From Amaurobius ferox (lineage: Eukaryota > Arthropoda > Arachnida > Araneae > Amaurobiidae): a stretch of DNA of 64,000 bases. The notes beneath the pieces are model-generated. The model was not told where the DNA came from, ran no database searches, and saw only the letters and a list, made by a program, of their open reading frames with translations. Location of the stretch: positions 142,978,043 through 143,042,042 of the forward strand of contig OX578148.1 in assembly GCA_951213105.1 (NCBI GenBank), written 5' to 3'. The translations under genes were made by a program, and so were the position numbers. Positions 45,287 through 56,000 of this stretch are shown here, in pieces (position 1 is the first letter of the stretch; every line of letters begins with the position of its first letter).

Positions 45287-45674
45287 ATGGAAGAATATTT
45301 AGAAAAAAGATTGTATGTTTACAGAAAGAGTAGAAATTTGTATCAAAAGATAAGTATTTCATTATCAGTAAGTAAGGTCAAGTGGAACGGGTTTATCAGC
45401 TATTGCCTTTCTTCCGCTTGCTTTTTTTAGTTTATCGGTTGGTATAGTAGAAGCTATTGATCTTGCATTAAAAATAGCAGAAAGGAAAGAAGAATATAGA
45501 CATTGTTATAATTTTTATAAAGAACTCATTAATTCGTTTAAAGCTAAGGATATGACAGACGAAGAAATTTATATGCGTGAAAAGGACTTCATAAAAAGTT
45601 TAAAATTTAATCCAGTTGAAAAATACGTAAAACAAATGCAATTGAATGGATATAAATTTATTCATCTTAAATAA
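45287..45674 (+). pseudogene. Small membrane protein, one frameshift
   Basis: Begins at ATG 45287 (in TATATAAATGAAATGG, after the ATPase stop). The N-terminal 30 residues are basic and helical (RLYVYRKSRNLYQKI). A frame change near 45375 is followed by a strongly hydrophobic segment (FLPLAFFSLSVGIVEAIDLA), then a charged helical tail to TAA at 45672-45674. It looks like a single- or double-pass membrane protein. Proteins of this organisation are recurrent in Polintons, but the function is unknown. The secondary insertion starts right after its stop. Confidence 0.65.
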
Positions 45675-46595
45675 TAAAAGGCAATGTCTGTGTGTGTGTC
45701 TGTGTGTCTGTGTGTCTGTGTGTCTGTCTTATACACTATACGTTTCGCGACCGCGCGTCGGAGAGCTACGAAATTTGGCAATCGGAGACCTGGGGGGGAG
45801 GGAAGGGGACACGTGAAAACCGATTTTTAAAATTTTAATTTTTTTTTTATTTATTTAATGTTTTATGCGATTTCGACCGTTTTTTGCCCTTTTTTCTCCA
45901 CGATCCAGACGTCGTAGAAAAAAACAAATCACACCATCGGAAAGAGCAGACAATTGCAAGTAAAAATACATAGCTGCCAACCTTGGAAAATGAAAATTAG
46001 GGAGATTTTTAAATATTTGCAATTCGCGACAAAAATCGAAAAATCGCACAGTGCGATAACAATTTCTTTTTTTACAGAAAGCATAAAAGGGAATTTTCAA
46101 GACAGAATAGGGATTTTTTCCCTCTACTACAAAACTGCACCATAAAAAATAGACAAATATGATAAAAAATCTGTATTGTATCTATAAACACAATTTAATT
46201 TCAATAAATACAAAAGAATTAAATCATCTTTTAAAAAATAAGCACATTCGTTAGAGTTATTCTCATCAGAGTCTATAACAATGTTCATTACACTGAATAT
46301 GATGCATAAAGAAAAATGTCATTGGTTACTGTTTAATAATCATTCACATGTCTTTGACACAGAAACACTTCTCTGCAGATAAAATATTGAATAAAAGAAA
46401 TCTTTTGGTAAGTAAAAATACAGCACGTAAAAGTTCTATATAATTAAAAAATGTCAAATTCAATTCTTCTTACTACTTGAAAATAAAGTAGTAGCTCTTT
46501 TTGTTTTTTAAGAACTCCTTACTAAATTCTTCACTATCCCTTCACAGAGTTCATACCGATTTTTCAAAATAAAAAATAAGAAAAATTTGTATTAT

Positions 46596-47271
46596 GCAAA
46601 AATAATCAAAAAATTAACCTTAGTAATTAGCCATAATATGAAAATAAGCTAGTTTAGTCAATCTAATATGCAACATTTAAATGATGGAGATGGATGGAAA
46701 AAGATACTAACGTACTCTCGGCAATTCACGCGAAGTAACTGAATTGCGCAATCGCACTATTTATGCGAAAATAATTAAGAAATTAATCACAATAATTAAT
46801 CAGAATATGAAAATAAGCTAGTTTAGCTGATCTAATATGCAACATTTAAATGATGGAGATGGTTGGAAAAAGATACTAACGTACTCTCGGCAATTCACGC
46901 GAAGTAACTGAATTGCGCAATCGCACTATTTATGCGAAAATAATTAAGAAATTAATCACAATAATTAATCAGAATATGAAAATAAGCTAGTTTAGCTGAT
47001 CTAATATGCAACATTTAAATGATGGAGATGGATGGAAAAAGATACTAACTTACTCTCGGCAATTCACGCGAAGCAACTGAATTGCGCAATCGCATTTTTT
47101 ATGCGAAAATAATTAAGAAATTAACCATAATAATTAATCAGAATATGAAAATAAGCTAGTTTAGTCAATCAAAAATGCAATATTTAGAAGATTGAGATGG
47201 ATGGAAAAAGATACTATTGTACTCTTGGCGATTCATGAGAACAAACTGAATTGCGCAATCGCAGTGTTTAT
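46596..47271. repeat. 169-bp tandem repeat, four copies
   Basis: Units start GCGAAAATAATTAAGAAATT at 46765, 46934 and 47103 (first, more diverged, near 46596) and contain CTCGGCAATTCACGCGAAG. Spacing is exactly 169 bp. The outer two units are more diverged than the inner two, as expected for an array homogenised in the middle. Confidence 0.92.
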
Positions 47272-47369
47272 GCGAAATTAATGAACAAAATAACATTTTA
47301 GCGATTTATGCTCAATAACCTTTGAAGAAGTATGTTTATTACTTTCATAAAATAAGCGATCCAGATCTT

Positions 47370-47441
47370 AATCAAATTAACGGAGATTTACGGCCGCGTG
47401 TATTGTAATACACACGGCCGTAAATCTCCGTTAATTTGATT
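47370..47441. repeat. 72-bp near-perfect palindrome (35-bp arms)
   Basis: Arm AATCAAATTAACGGAGATTT followed by ACGGCCGCGTGTATT pairs with the opposite arm across a 2-base centre, with one mismatch. It can form a long hairpin or cruciform. Confidence 0.92.
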
Positions 47442-48221
47442 GGCATTACCCTGCATTGTATTATGGATTTGCTACGATCCCGGGAATGATAAAAATCAGT
47501 GCTAAAAATGCGGAAAATTGGTGTTTTCGAGGAATTATACCATGTCTGGTTAATTGATAAATTTCCAACAAAAAACGCCGGCGAATTTCGTTAGTAATCC
47601 GGAGGCCGGAGAAGTAATGAAAAATCCGGAGTCTCCGACCAAAATCCGGAGAGTTGGCACGTCCGCGTAGGGATTTTTTTAGGAAAATCCCTTTTGTAGG
47701 GATTTTTTCTAATTATTGCAAAAATTCGGGAGATTTAGGAATTTTTCGGGAGTTCGGGAGATTGCCTCAAAATTCGGGAGACTCCCGGAAAAATCGGGAG
47801 ATTTGGCAGCTATGAAAATATATCAATTTAAAATCTGAATTTCGATTTCTAATATTTTTTAAAGATTTTAAAACAAAAGTCACTTTTTGCTCAAGAAAAC
47901 GATTTTTGGTTTTTAAATTCTCGCATAGTAAAAAGTACTCATAATTTCGACTAATAATTTACATTTTTAGAAAGGTCAAACATCTGGCATTCTTACAAGT
48001 CCAATCTGGTCAAGAAATAATTATAAATATTCACAGGATCGCGATTTTAATGACCTAAAGATTTTCAATTTCTCGGCCAACCGCGTTTTCACCCGTTGAA
48101 TTATTTCCCCGTTTCTATGGAGACCGACCGCCCTTCCGGTTTTAAATGAATGAAGATATGTGTTGTATACAGCGGGTGAAATGATTATATTTATATGATA
48201 TTTTAATTTATGGATATTTTA

Positions 48222-48797
48222 AATTAGCGCGCGGGAAGTTAGCGCGCGAGAATTGCACTCGGTAGGCCTGGGTTCGATTCCCGCCACTGATGCGGAGTAC
48301 GATCACCTTAAACATATGGGTCGATAATTCCTTCCGAGAGGTTGGTGGCAGGGAAAGGAGGGTACGGTCTCTGTGGATGCCTCCCCCACTGGGTCCTGGT
48401 CCAAATTGGGTGAATAAAAAGAAAGTTATGGAGATTGTCGCGGAGGGCGCGGTAGCCCAGTGGTTAGCGTGCGGGAATTTCACTCGGTAGGCCCGGGTTC
48501 GATTCCCTCCACTGACAAAACTGCTGCCGTGTTCACGCGGAGTACGATCACGTTAAACATGCGGGACCGTAAGTCCTTCCGAGAGGTTGGTGGTAGGGGA
48601 AGGAGGGTACGGTCCCTGCGGATGCCTCCCCCACTGAGTTCCTGTCTAAATTGGGTGGCACTTCCTGGCCCTCCAAACAGTTACCTTACACTTTACTGGT
48701 AGGTCGCGCCAGCGAGTGTGCCACGGTTAGAATTTGCCACGGTCAGAATTTTCAAGGGTAGCGAACAGGCTGGTCGCCAAAGGCGGCTAGTCTTCTT
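48222..48797 (+). repeat. tRNA-derived SINE, tandem dimer plus tail
   Basis: Two head units, the second near-complete and carrying Pol III boxes: A box GGTAGCCCAGTGGTTAGCG and B box GGTTCGATTCC. They are followed by a tail from ~48650 containing TCCAAACAGTTACCTTACAC. The sequence from 48222 for about 310 bp is practically identical to 49741 onward, so one arose from the other by recent duplication. Confidence 0.85.
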
Positions 48798-49707
48798 AAA
48801 TAATAATAAAAGACAATGTCTGTGTGTGTGTGTGTCTGTCTTATACACTATACGTTTCGCGACCGCGCGTCGGAGAGCTACGAAATTTGGCAATCGGAGA
48901 CCTGGGGGAGAGGGAAGGGGACACGTGAAAACCGATTTTTAAAATTTGAATTATTTTTTTTGTTATTTAATGTTTTATGCGATTTCGACCGTTTTTTGAC
49001 ATTTTTGCCCTTTTTTCTCCACGATCCAGACGTTGTAGAAAAAAAACAAATCACACCATCGGAAAGAGCAGAGAATTTCGAGTAAAAATATATCAATTTC
49101 AACTCTCAATTTCGATTTCTAATATTTTTTAAAGATTTTAAAACAAAAGTCACTTTTGGCTCAAAAAAACGATTTTTGGTTTTTAAATTCTCGCATAGTG
49201 AAAAGTACTCATAATTTCGACTAATAATTTACATTTTTAGAAAGCTGAAATATCTGGCATTCTTACAAGTCTAATTTGGTCCAGAAATAATGAAAATTGC
49301 CTTCAGGATCGCAATTTTAAAGACGCCATGATTTTAAATTTGTCGGCTACCGGCTCAGTTCTTCAACGGCATTTTCCCCCCATCCGCAGTAGTTTCTTCC
49401 CCGTCTCCATGGAGACCGCGCTTTCGGTTTTAAATGAATTACGAGCATAAGTGTTGTATACATCCGGCGAAATTATTATATTTATATGATATTTTAAATG
49501 GATATTTTAAATAATTTAAATGATTGAATTGTGGTGATGTATTTGAAATTATTATATTTATGGATTGGTGGAACGATATGGATGATTTTTTGATTTTAAA
49601 TGGATATTTTAATTTATGGATATTTTAATTTATAGATATTTTAAATGGATATTTTAATTTTATGGCTATTTTAAATGATAGAACGATGGAACGAGGATGG
49701 TGGAATT
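48798..49707 (+). repeat. ~700-bp repeat, copy 2, with AT-rich extension
   Basis: Second copy of the repeat at 45675-48221, uninterrupted. From about 49490 it runs into degenerate copies of GGATATTTTAATTTAT (six or so, 49500-49680). Confidence 0.72.
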
Positions 49708-49741
49708 AAGAGCCTAGCATATGGTCATTATAAATTTAAAT
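49708..49741 (+). pseudogene. Fossil end of a Polinton polB
   Basis: AAGAGCCTAGCATATGGTCA and the next ~14 bases are almost identical to 24637-24670, the codons for the last residues (KSLAYGHY.I, stop) of the polB in the 3.7-kb relic. It sits between the AT-rich extension and the SINE units, and it is not the end of the resident 22.8-kb Polinton polB, which differs. Confidence 0.65.
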
Positions 49742-50797
49742 TAGCGCGCGGGAAGTTAGCGCGCGAGAATTGCACTCGGTAGGCCTGGGTTCGATTCCCG
49801 CCACTGATGCGGAGTACGATCACCTTAAACATATGGGTCGATAATTCCTTCCGAGAGGTTGGTGGCAGGGAAAGGAGGGTACGGTCTCTGTGGATGCCTC
49901 CCCCACTGGGTCCTGGTCCAAATTGGGTGAATAAAAAGAAAGTTATGGAGATTGTCGCGGAGGGCGCGGTAGCCCAGTGGTTAGCGTGCGGGAATTTCAC
50001 TCGGTAGGCCCGGGTTCGATTCCCTCCACTGACAAAACTGCTGCCGTGTTCACGCGGAGTACGATCACGTTAAACATGTGGGTCCGTAAGTCCTTCCGAG
50101 AGGTTGGTGGTAGAGGAAGGACGGTACGGACCCTGTGGATGACTTTCCCACTGGGTTCCGGTCTAAATTGGGTGAATAAAAAGAAGGTTATGGAGATTGT
50201 CGCGGAGGGCGCGGCAGCCCAGTGGTTGGCGCGCGGGAATTGCACTCGGTAGGCTCGGGTTCGATTGCCGCCACTGCCAAAACTGCTGCCATTTTCACGC
50301 GGAGTACGATCACGTTAAACATGTGGATCCGTAAGTCCTTCCGAGAGGTTGTTGGTAGAGGAAGGAGGGTACGGACCCTGTGGATGCCTCCCCTACTGGG
50401 TTCCGGTCTAAATTGGGTGAATAAAAAGAAGGTTATGGAGATTGTCGCGGAGGGCGCGGTAGCCCAGTGGTTAGCGCGCGGGATTTGCACTAGGTAGGTC
50501 CGGGTTCGATTCCCGCCATTGCCAAAACTGCCGCCGTGTTCAGGCGGAGTACGATCACGTTAAACATGCGGGACCGTAAGTCCTTCCGAGAGGTTGGTGG
50601 TAGGGGAAGGAGGGTACGGTCCCTGTGGATGCCTCCCCCACTGAGTTCCTGTCTAAATTGGGTGGCACTTCCTGGCCCTCCAAACAGTTACCTTACACTT
50701 TACTGGTAGGTCGCGCCAGCGAGTGTGCCACGGTTAGAATTTGCCACGGTCAGAATTTTCAAGGGTAGCGAACAGGCTGGTCGCCAAAGGCGGCTAG
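49742..50797 (+). repeat. tRNA-derived SINE, tandem tetramer plus tail
   Basis: Head units start near 49742 (partial), then GGAGGGCGCGG at 49959, 50204 and 50449: a 245-bp period. Each contains A and B box sequences (GCCCAGTGGTTAGCG, GGTTCGATTCC). The shared tail begins at about 50667. Compared with 48222-48797 it has two extra units. Multimeric SINEs of this kind can arise by unequal exchange. Confidence 0.87.
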
Positions 50798-50807
50798 TCC
50801 TAAATAA

Positions 50808-51131
50808 ATGAAAGGTGGTGATATTCTTGGATGGTTACAAGATAAAATAAATCCTCCAGAAATGCATTTACTAGGATATCAATATTGTGGTCCATTTACA
50901 AAATTAGAAAAAAGATTAAAAAGAGGTGATCCTGGAATAAATAAAGTTGATAAAGCATGTAAAAAACATGATATTGAATACAATAAAGTAAAAGATACAA
51001 AACAGAGACATGTTGCTGATCAAGAATTAATATATAATTTAAATGCAATACAAGATCCAACATTTCGAGAAAGATTAGATAGAGGAATTATTAAACCTAT
51101 TATTAAAGCTAAAAAAAAACTTTTGGGTTAG
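50808..51131 (+). CDS. Phospholipase A2-like protein
   Basis: Intact 107-codon ORF from ATG 50808 (CTAAATAAATGA). Residues 26-31 (YCGPFT) match the calcium-binding loop and residues 48-58 (DKACKKHDIEY) the catalytic helix of secreted PLA2, with the His-Asp pair at 54-55. The same domain is known from parvovirus VP1 and from Polintons/adintoviruses, where it is thought to help particles cross membranes. There is no signal peptide; the N-terminus starts with a Gly-containing segment. It is the first gene after the secondary insertion, and its ATG motif directly follows the insertion. Confidence 0.88.
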   Translation: MKGGDILGWLQDKINPPEMHLLGYQYCGPFTKLEKRLKRGDPGINKVDKACKKHDIEYNKVKDTKQRHVADQELIYNLNAIQDPTFRERLDRGIIKPIIKAKKKLLG

Positions 51132-51145
51132 GAATATCTCCTAAT

Positions 51146-51280
51146 ATGTGTTGTGTCAAGTGTAAAAAGAAAACCGAAACTAAAAATTATTATGAAACTA
51201 CTTCTAAAAATAATAAACCCGTTGGTAAAGGTATTTGTACAATTTGTGGAAGTAAAAAGAATACTTTTTTAGGGAGTTAA
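51146..51280 (+). CDS. Small zinc-ribbon protein (DUF5679-like)
   Basis: A 44-codon ORF with MCCVKCKKKTETKN at its start and GKGICTICGSKKNTFLGS at its end: two CxxC pairs forming a zinc ribbon. This pattern resembles the DUF5679 family of small virus and mobile-element proteins. It lacks the ATAAATG start motif. Its last codons contain ACT-TTT-TTA-GGG, and the integrase frame opens in the -1 frame across this end, so it may serve as the N-terminal leader of the integrase. Confidence 0.75.
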   Translation: MCCVKCKKKTETKNYYETTSKNNKPVGKGICTICGSKKNTFLGS

Positions 51281-52284
51281 AAGAGACATATTATAATCCA
51301 GAAACAGGTTATTGTGGTATTCAAGAATTGAAAAGAAAAACAGGATTACCTAATGTTGAAGAATTTTTACATGAACAAGATGTATATACTAGATATAAAC
51401 CTGTCATTCGTAAATTTAAAAGAAGGAGAGTTTATGTTCCAAACAGTAATAATCAATTTGACGCTGATTTGCTATTTATAAAAAATTATAGCAAATATAA
51501 CGATGGAACTAATTATTTGTTAACAGTTATAGATGCTTTTAATAAATATGCTTGGGCTTTCCCAATAAAAAGAAAAACATCTGAAGAAGTAGTACAAGGT
51601 TTCAAACAAGTTTTTGAAGAAAGAAAGCCAAAATTCATTTTGACAGATGAAGGTACTGAATTTACAGGAAAACAGACCCAAAAATTATTCAAAGATAATA
51701 ATATACATTGGTTTACGACTTATAATAAAGAAATAAAATCTGCAATAGCTGAGAGTTTTAATAGAAGTATAAGAGAAAAAATAATAAAATATATGCATGC
51801 TAACTATACTAAAAGATATATTGATGTATTACCCAAATTACTTGTTAATTATAACAATTCATATCATAGATCAATAAAAATGACACCCGTTGAGGCTAGT
51901 CGAGACGAAAATGAATCTCAAGTTTATAAAAATTTATATACGAAAAAGATCATAAAAAAATCTAAATTTAAGATAGGGGATAGTGTTAGAATATCTACAA
52001 TTAAAAAAACATTCAGGAAAGTAGATGATTCTACATTTACTGAAGAGATTTTTATGGTTTCTGAAGTATTAAAAACAGATCCAATTACTTATAGATTAAA
52101 GGATTTAAACAGTAAAGAAATTGAAGGAACTTTTTATGAAAATGAAATGGTAAAATATAATAAAAAAGATGATGTATATAAAATTGAAAAAATCATAAAA
52201 AAGAAAGGAAATAAATATTTTGTAAAATGATTAGGATATCCAGATGAATTTAATAGTTACACATCTGATTTATACAATGTTTAA
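51271..52284 (+). pseudogene. Retroviral-type (DDE) integrase, premature stop near the end
   Basis: The frame opens after a stop at 51253-51255 and has no ATG before the conserved core; coding similarity is present from KETYYNPETGYCG (~51280). The catalytic core has FDADLLFIK (first Asp, ~51460), LLTVIDAFNKYAWAFPI, FILTDEGTEFTG (second Asp) and IAESFNRSIREK (Glu). The end has a basic SH3-like domain (KFKIGDSVRIST). A TGA at 52228-52230 interrupts; the frame continues LGYPDEFNSY to a stop at 52282-52284, matching the usual family ending. The enzyme inserts the linear element and makes the 6-bp duplication. The absent ATG suggests expression by frameshifting from the zinc ribbon, or a lost start. 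Confidence 0.86.
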
Positions 52285-52411
52285 AGATAGATGGTATAAT
52301 AAAGGTGATCCTTGGCAATCATTAATATGATGATTTAACGGGGTGGGATCTATCACCCCCCCCCCCCCCCGATAAATATGAATAAAACTGTTATTAATAC
52401 GTAGTAAATAA

Positions 52412-52841
52412 ATGAATGTTAACTTTTTTGAAGGTGTTGAAATGGTTGAATCGATTGATATTTCAGATAATGAAGTTTCAGATAATAAAGTAGCGCATAA
52501 TTTAAAGATGAAATTAATCTATGATTCTTCAGAAGAAGAATATTTTTATGTTATAGACTATGAGAGTTTAAAACAAAGATATAAAAGTAGAATTAGTTAT
52601 TTTAATCGAATAAAAAAGGAGGTATAATATTACTCAAGAAGTTGAGGATATGTTTTTAAAATTTTTAGATTTTATGTATTATGAGAAATCAGTTAATTAT
52701 TATTATTTTATGAAAAAGATTTGTGATATTTTTAATATTGAAAATAATATAAAGGTCCAAAGACTTTGTTATAAAGTCAAAAAGAAATATGAAAAAATAT
52801 GGAATGCCTTTAAAAAAATGTTTCCAAATAAATGGATGTGA
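52412..52841 (+). pseudogene. Unknown acidic/basic helical protein, probably one frameshifted gene
   Basis: Starts at ATG 52412 (AGTAAATAAATGAA). 71 codons are open to a stop at 52625-52627. A shift in the A5 run near 52611 links to a second open frame ending at 52841 (FMKKICDIFN, KVQRLCYKVKKKYEKIWNAF). The first half is acidic, the second strongly basic. No family is recognised. Confidence 0.5.
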
Positions 52842-53062
52842 CAAGAATATGCACACACTGTAAGATTATAAAACCAATAGATGATTTCTATAAACATCGT
52901 AATTATGGTAAATTTAATCGTGACAGTGTTTGTAAAATTTGTAAATCTATGATTAGTTATACGAAATATAATTGTGAATGTGGAAAACAGTATACATATC
53001 TTCATAAACAAAGACATTTGAGAAGTAATTATCATATCAAGCGAGTTGTGAAAAGTATTTAA
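52832..53062 (+). CDS. Small zinc-finger protein (76 aa)
   Basis: Intact ORF from ATG 52832 (CCAAATAAATGG), overlapping the previous frame by 10 bp. It has CTHCKIIKPIDDFYKH then VCKICKS (a C2-C2 finger), followed by CECGKQYTYLHKQRHLRSNYH, a C2H2-like finger. A nucleic-acid-binding role just before the polymerase gene is plausible. Confidence 0.65.
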   Translation: MDVTRICTHCKIIKPIDDFYKHRNYGKFNRDSVCKICKSMISYTKYNCECGKQYTYLHKQRHLRSNYHIKRVVKSI

Positions 53063-53080
53063 AAATATGTTTCCTAATAA

Positions 53081-56000
53081 ATGGACATGTTACTGAGAGC
53101 AAAGACTATTAATAAACTTAGAAAAGGAGTAAAACTATTGAATATTAAACAACCTAAAGGCTGTAAGAAGGATAATTTAATTAGATTATTAATTAAATAT
53201 ATCAGAAAAACAGGTGAATATAAAAATGTTTTAGTAGAATTATTAAATTTGGATATATCAAAATACTTAGAAAAAGAGAAAAATATATTTATTGATAAAC
53301 CTAAAAAACGTAAAAAAATTAAAAAGATTTTTGATTCTTTTAGTTTAAGATTCGATAAAAATGATTTTAAATCTGTAATTTTCTTTCCTGAAGAAAAGAC
53401 ACTAGAAGAAAATCCTGAAAAGTTATTTACAGAAGATAGAAAATGTCGTATATGCGGTAAATATTACGAAACTGAAGATGAAGAAAAACATATAAAGAAA
53501 GACTTAATGATTAAAAGATCAAAACAAAAGAGAAAATGTATTATTTGCGGTATATATTATAAACATTTAGAAAATCACATATCAAGTCGAAAACATAAAA
53601 AAGCATTATTAAATGATGAAGGTAATGTAGAAATTAAGGAATATGAAACTGCTTATATATCTAGATTAAGACCATATAGAATTAATAATTATAATAATAT
53701 TAAAATCCCTCTAGAATTTTTAGAAGAGAAAAGAAAGGTTGTAATAAAAAAAAATAACGCAAATTTTGGAAGAATTTAATGGTATAAAGGTAAATTTTAA
53801 ATTGTTTTGCTTGTATAAATTGAATGAAGAAATTCAAGAATTTACATTCAAAACTGAGAATCAAATTATATTAAAATCTAATGATTTACATACTTTTTAT
53901 GATTATGTTATTGACAACTTAATAAATGAATCTGATGATTTTATATCAAAAGGATCTGGTTGGAGTCGAAGAAATTAAATTTTTGGAATTGAGAATAAAT
54001 AAGTATCAACCCTTGAGAGGATCAAGTTATATTGATTTACCTGAAAATATTAAATCTAAACAAGCTATAATAAATGTAAAAAATAAAGATAATAAATGTT
54101 TTATGTGGTCTATATTATCAGCAATTCATCCTGTAAAAAAAGATCCTCAAAGAGTGTCAAAATATGAACAATATAAAGATGAATTAAATTTTAAAGGAAT
54201 TGATTTTCCTGTTTCATTAGACAATATTAAGAAATTTGAAAAACTAAATAATATATCTGTAAATGTTTATAGTTATGATGGTTCAATTTATCCACTTAGA
54301 ATAACTAATAATAAATTAGAAAAACATGTAAACTTGTTTTATATGAAAGATGAAAAAAATGATCATTATTGTTGGATTAAAAATATGAATAGTTTGATCA
54401 GATCACAAATTACTCATCATCGTATATTTTTATGTGATAGATGTTTAAATCATTTTTATTCTGAGGAAAGATTAAAGATACATGAGGAATACTGTAAAGA
54501 GAAAGAAGCTGTCACAATTAATATGCCTAAAAAAAGTGAAGTTATTCAATTTAAAAATCATGAAAGAGAAATGAGAGTACCATATACTATATATGCTGAT
54601 TTTGAATCTCTCTTACCTAAAATTGATACATGTGAGCAAGATCAAACTAAATCATATACTGTGAAATATCAAAAACATGTAGCAGATGCATTTTGTTATT
54701 TTATCAAATATGAAAATGAATACTTTAAACCTCCTGTTGTTTATAGAGGACCTGATACAATCAAAAAGTTTGTATCTATGTTAAAAGAGGATACTCTTAA
54801 AATTGAAAAATTTATAAAAGAAAAAACTAAAAAATATGAAAGTATCAAATCAATGATAGAGTTCGATGAAAATCATTATAAAAGAACTAATATTTGTCAT
54901 ATATGTGAAAAACAAATCTTAAAGGATGAAAAAGTAATTGATCATTGTCATATAACTGGAAAATATAGGGGTCCTGCTCATAATGTTTGTAAATTAAATT
55001 ATCAAATTCCATAATTTATTCCAGTAAAAATCCATAATTTAACAGGTTATGATTCTCATTTGTTTATAAAAGAACTTGGATTTGATAAATCAAAAATATA
55101 TGCTATACCTAATACTGAAGAAAAATATATATCTTTCAGCAAAAAAATAGGAGGTATGAAATTGAGATTTATTTATTCATTTAAATTTATGTCTTGCAGT
55201 TTAGATAATTTATCAAAAAACTTGAGACCAAAGAATGAAATAAATAGATGTCCTCCAAAAATACGGAAAATGGAATATATTAAATACTTAAAATCAAAAT
55301 TTAGAGAGACACCATTACATTTTCTTGATGATAAATTAGATCTCATTACAAGAAAAGGTGTATATCCCTATGATTATATGGATTCTAGAGATAAATACAA
55401 AGAAACAGAATTACCTTCAAAAGATAAATTTTATAATAAATTGAATGAATGTAATATAACTGATGAAGAATATAAACATGCTCAACGTGTTTGGAAAGAA
55501 TTTAATATAAAAAATTTAGGTGAATATACAGATTTATATGTCAAAACAGATGTATTAATTTTAACAGATGTATCTGAAAATTTTAGAAATGTTTGTTTAA
55601 AAACTTATAAATTAGATCCAGATTGGTATTTTACTGCTCCTGGTTTATCTTGGGATGTAATGTTAAAAATAGCAAATGTTAAATTAGATTTATTAAATAA
55701 TTCTGATATGATTCTCATGATAGAAAAAGGTTTAAGAGGAGGTGTTTCACAATGTTGTAATAGATATGGAAAAGCGAATAATAAATATATGAAAAATTAT
55801 GATAATAGTAAAGAATCCAATTATTTAATGTATTTAGATGCTAATAATTTATATGGATGGGCTATGAGTCAATATTTACCATATAGAGAATTTAAATGGT
55901 GTAATGGTGATGAAATAAATTATGTTAAACGTGAAGTATATAACCATAAAATAAAAGATGATTCAGAGAATGGATATATATTTGAAATTAGTTTAAGATA

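Larger units (their letters stand above)
45969..47814. mobile_element. 1.85-kb TIR element nested in the repeat, 6-bp TSD
   Basis: Ends are CATAGCTGCCAA and TTGGCAGCTATG, a perfect 12-bp inverted pair. They are flanked by AAAATA on both sides (45963-45968 and 47815-47820), and the uninterrupted target is seen in the other copy near 49084. The inner ends contain motifs such as GGGAGATTT and CGGGAG. The middle holds a 169-bp tandem array and a near-perfect 72-bp palindrome. No transposase, so non-autonomous; superfamily unassigned. Confidence 0.78.
45675..48221 (+). repeat. ~700-bp repeat, copy 1, interrupted by a 1.85-kb element
   Basis: Matches 48800-49500 in order: TG-rich start, GTCGGAGAGCTACGAAATTT, GGGGACACGTGAAAACCG, and AT-rich parts to TATATGATATTTTAA. 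Position 45968/47815 is split by the nested element at 45969-47814. No coding capacity; class not assigned. Confidence 0.75.
45675..50800. mobile_element. 5.1-kb nest of repeats inserted between two Polinton genes
   Basis: This block divides the membrane-protein gene from the PLA2-like gene. It consists of two successive units, each made of an ~700-bp element (beginning AATGTCTGTGTGTG, ACGTTTCGCGACCGCGCGTC) followed by tandem tRNA-derived SINE units and a common tail ending GGTCGCCAAAGGCGGCTAGT. TAAATA occurs at the left edge, between the units and at the right edge, consistent with a short target duplication and a tandem duplication of the insert. No protein gene is present; open frames here are repeat artefacts. 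Confidence 0.8.

Noticed and set aside
45855..46145. Short open frames around 46 kb and 48.7-49.1 kb
   Set aside because: They fall in non-coding repeat copies 1 and 2 and are not conserved between the two copies as frames.
48208..50497. Series of near-identical 66-100 aa open frames on both strands
   Set aside because: They lie in SINE head units (A/B boxes) and repeat with the 245-bp period, so they are artefacts of repeat DNA.
53766..53978. Separate 70-aa gene before polB
   Set aside because: It begins with TTG without the ATAAATG motif and matches the expected N-terminal part of polB after a shift in an A-run; treated as part of the broken polB.
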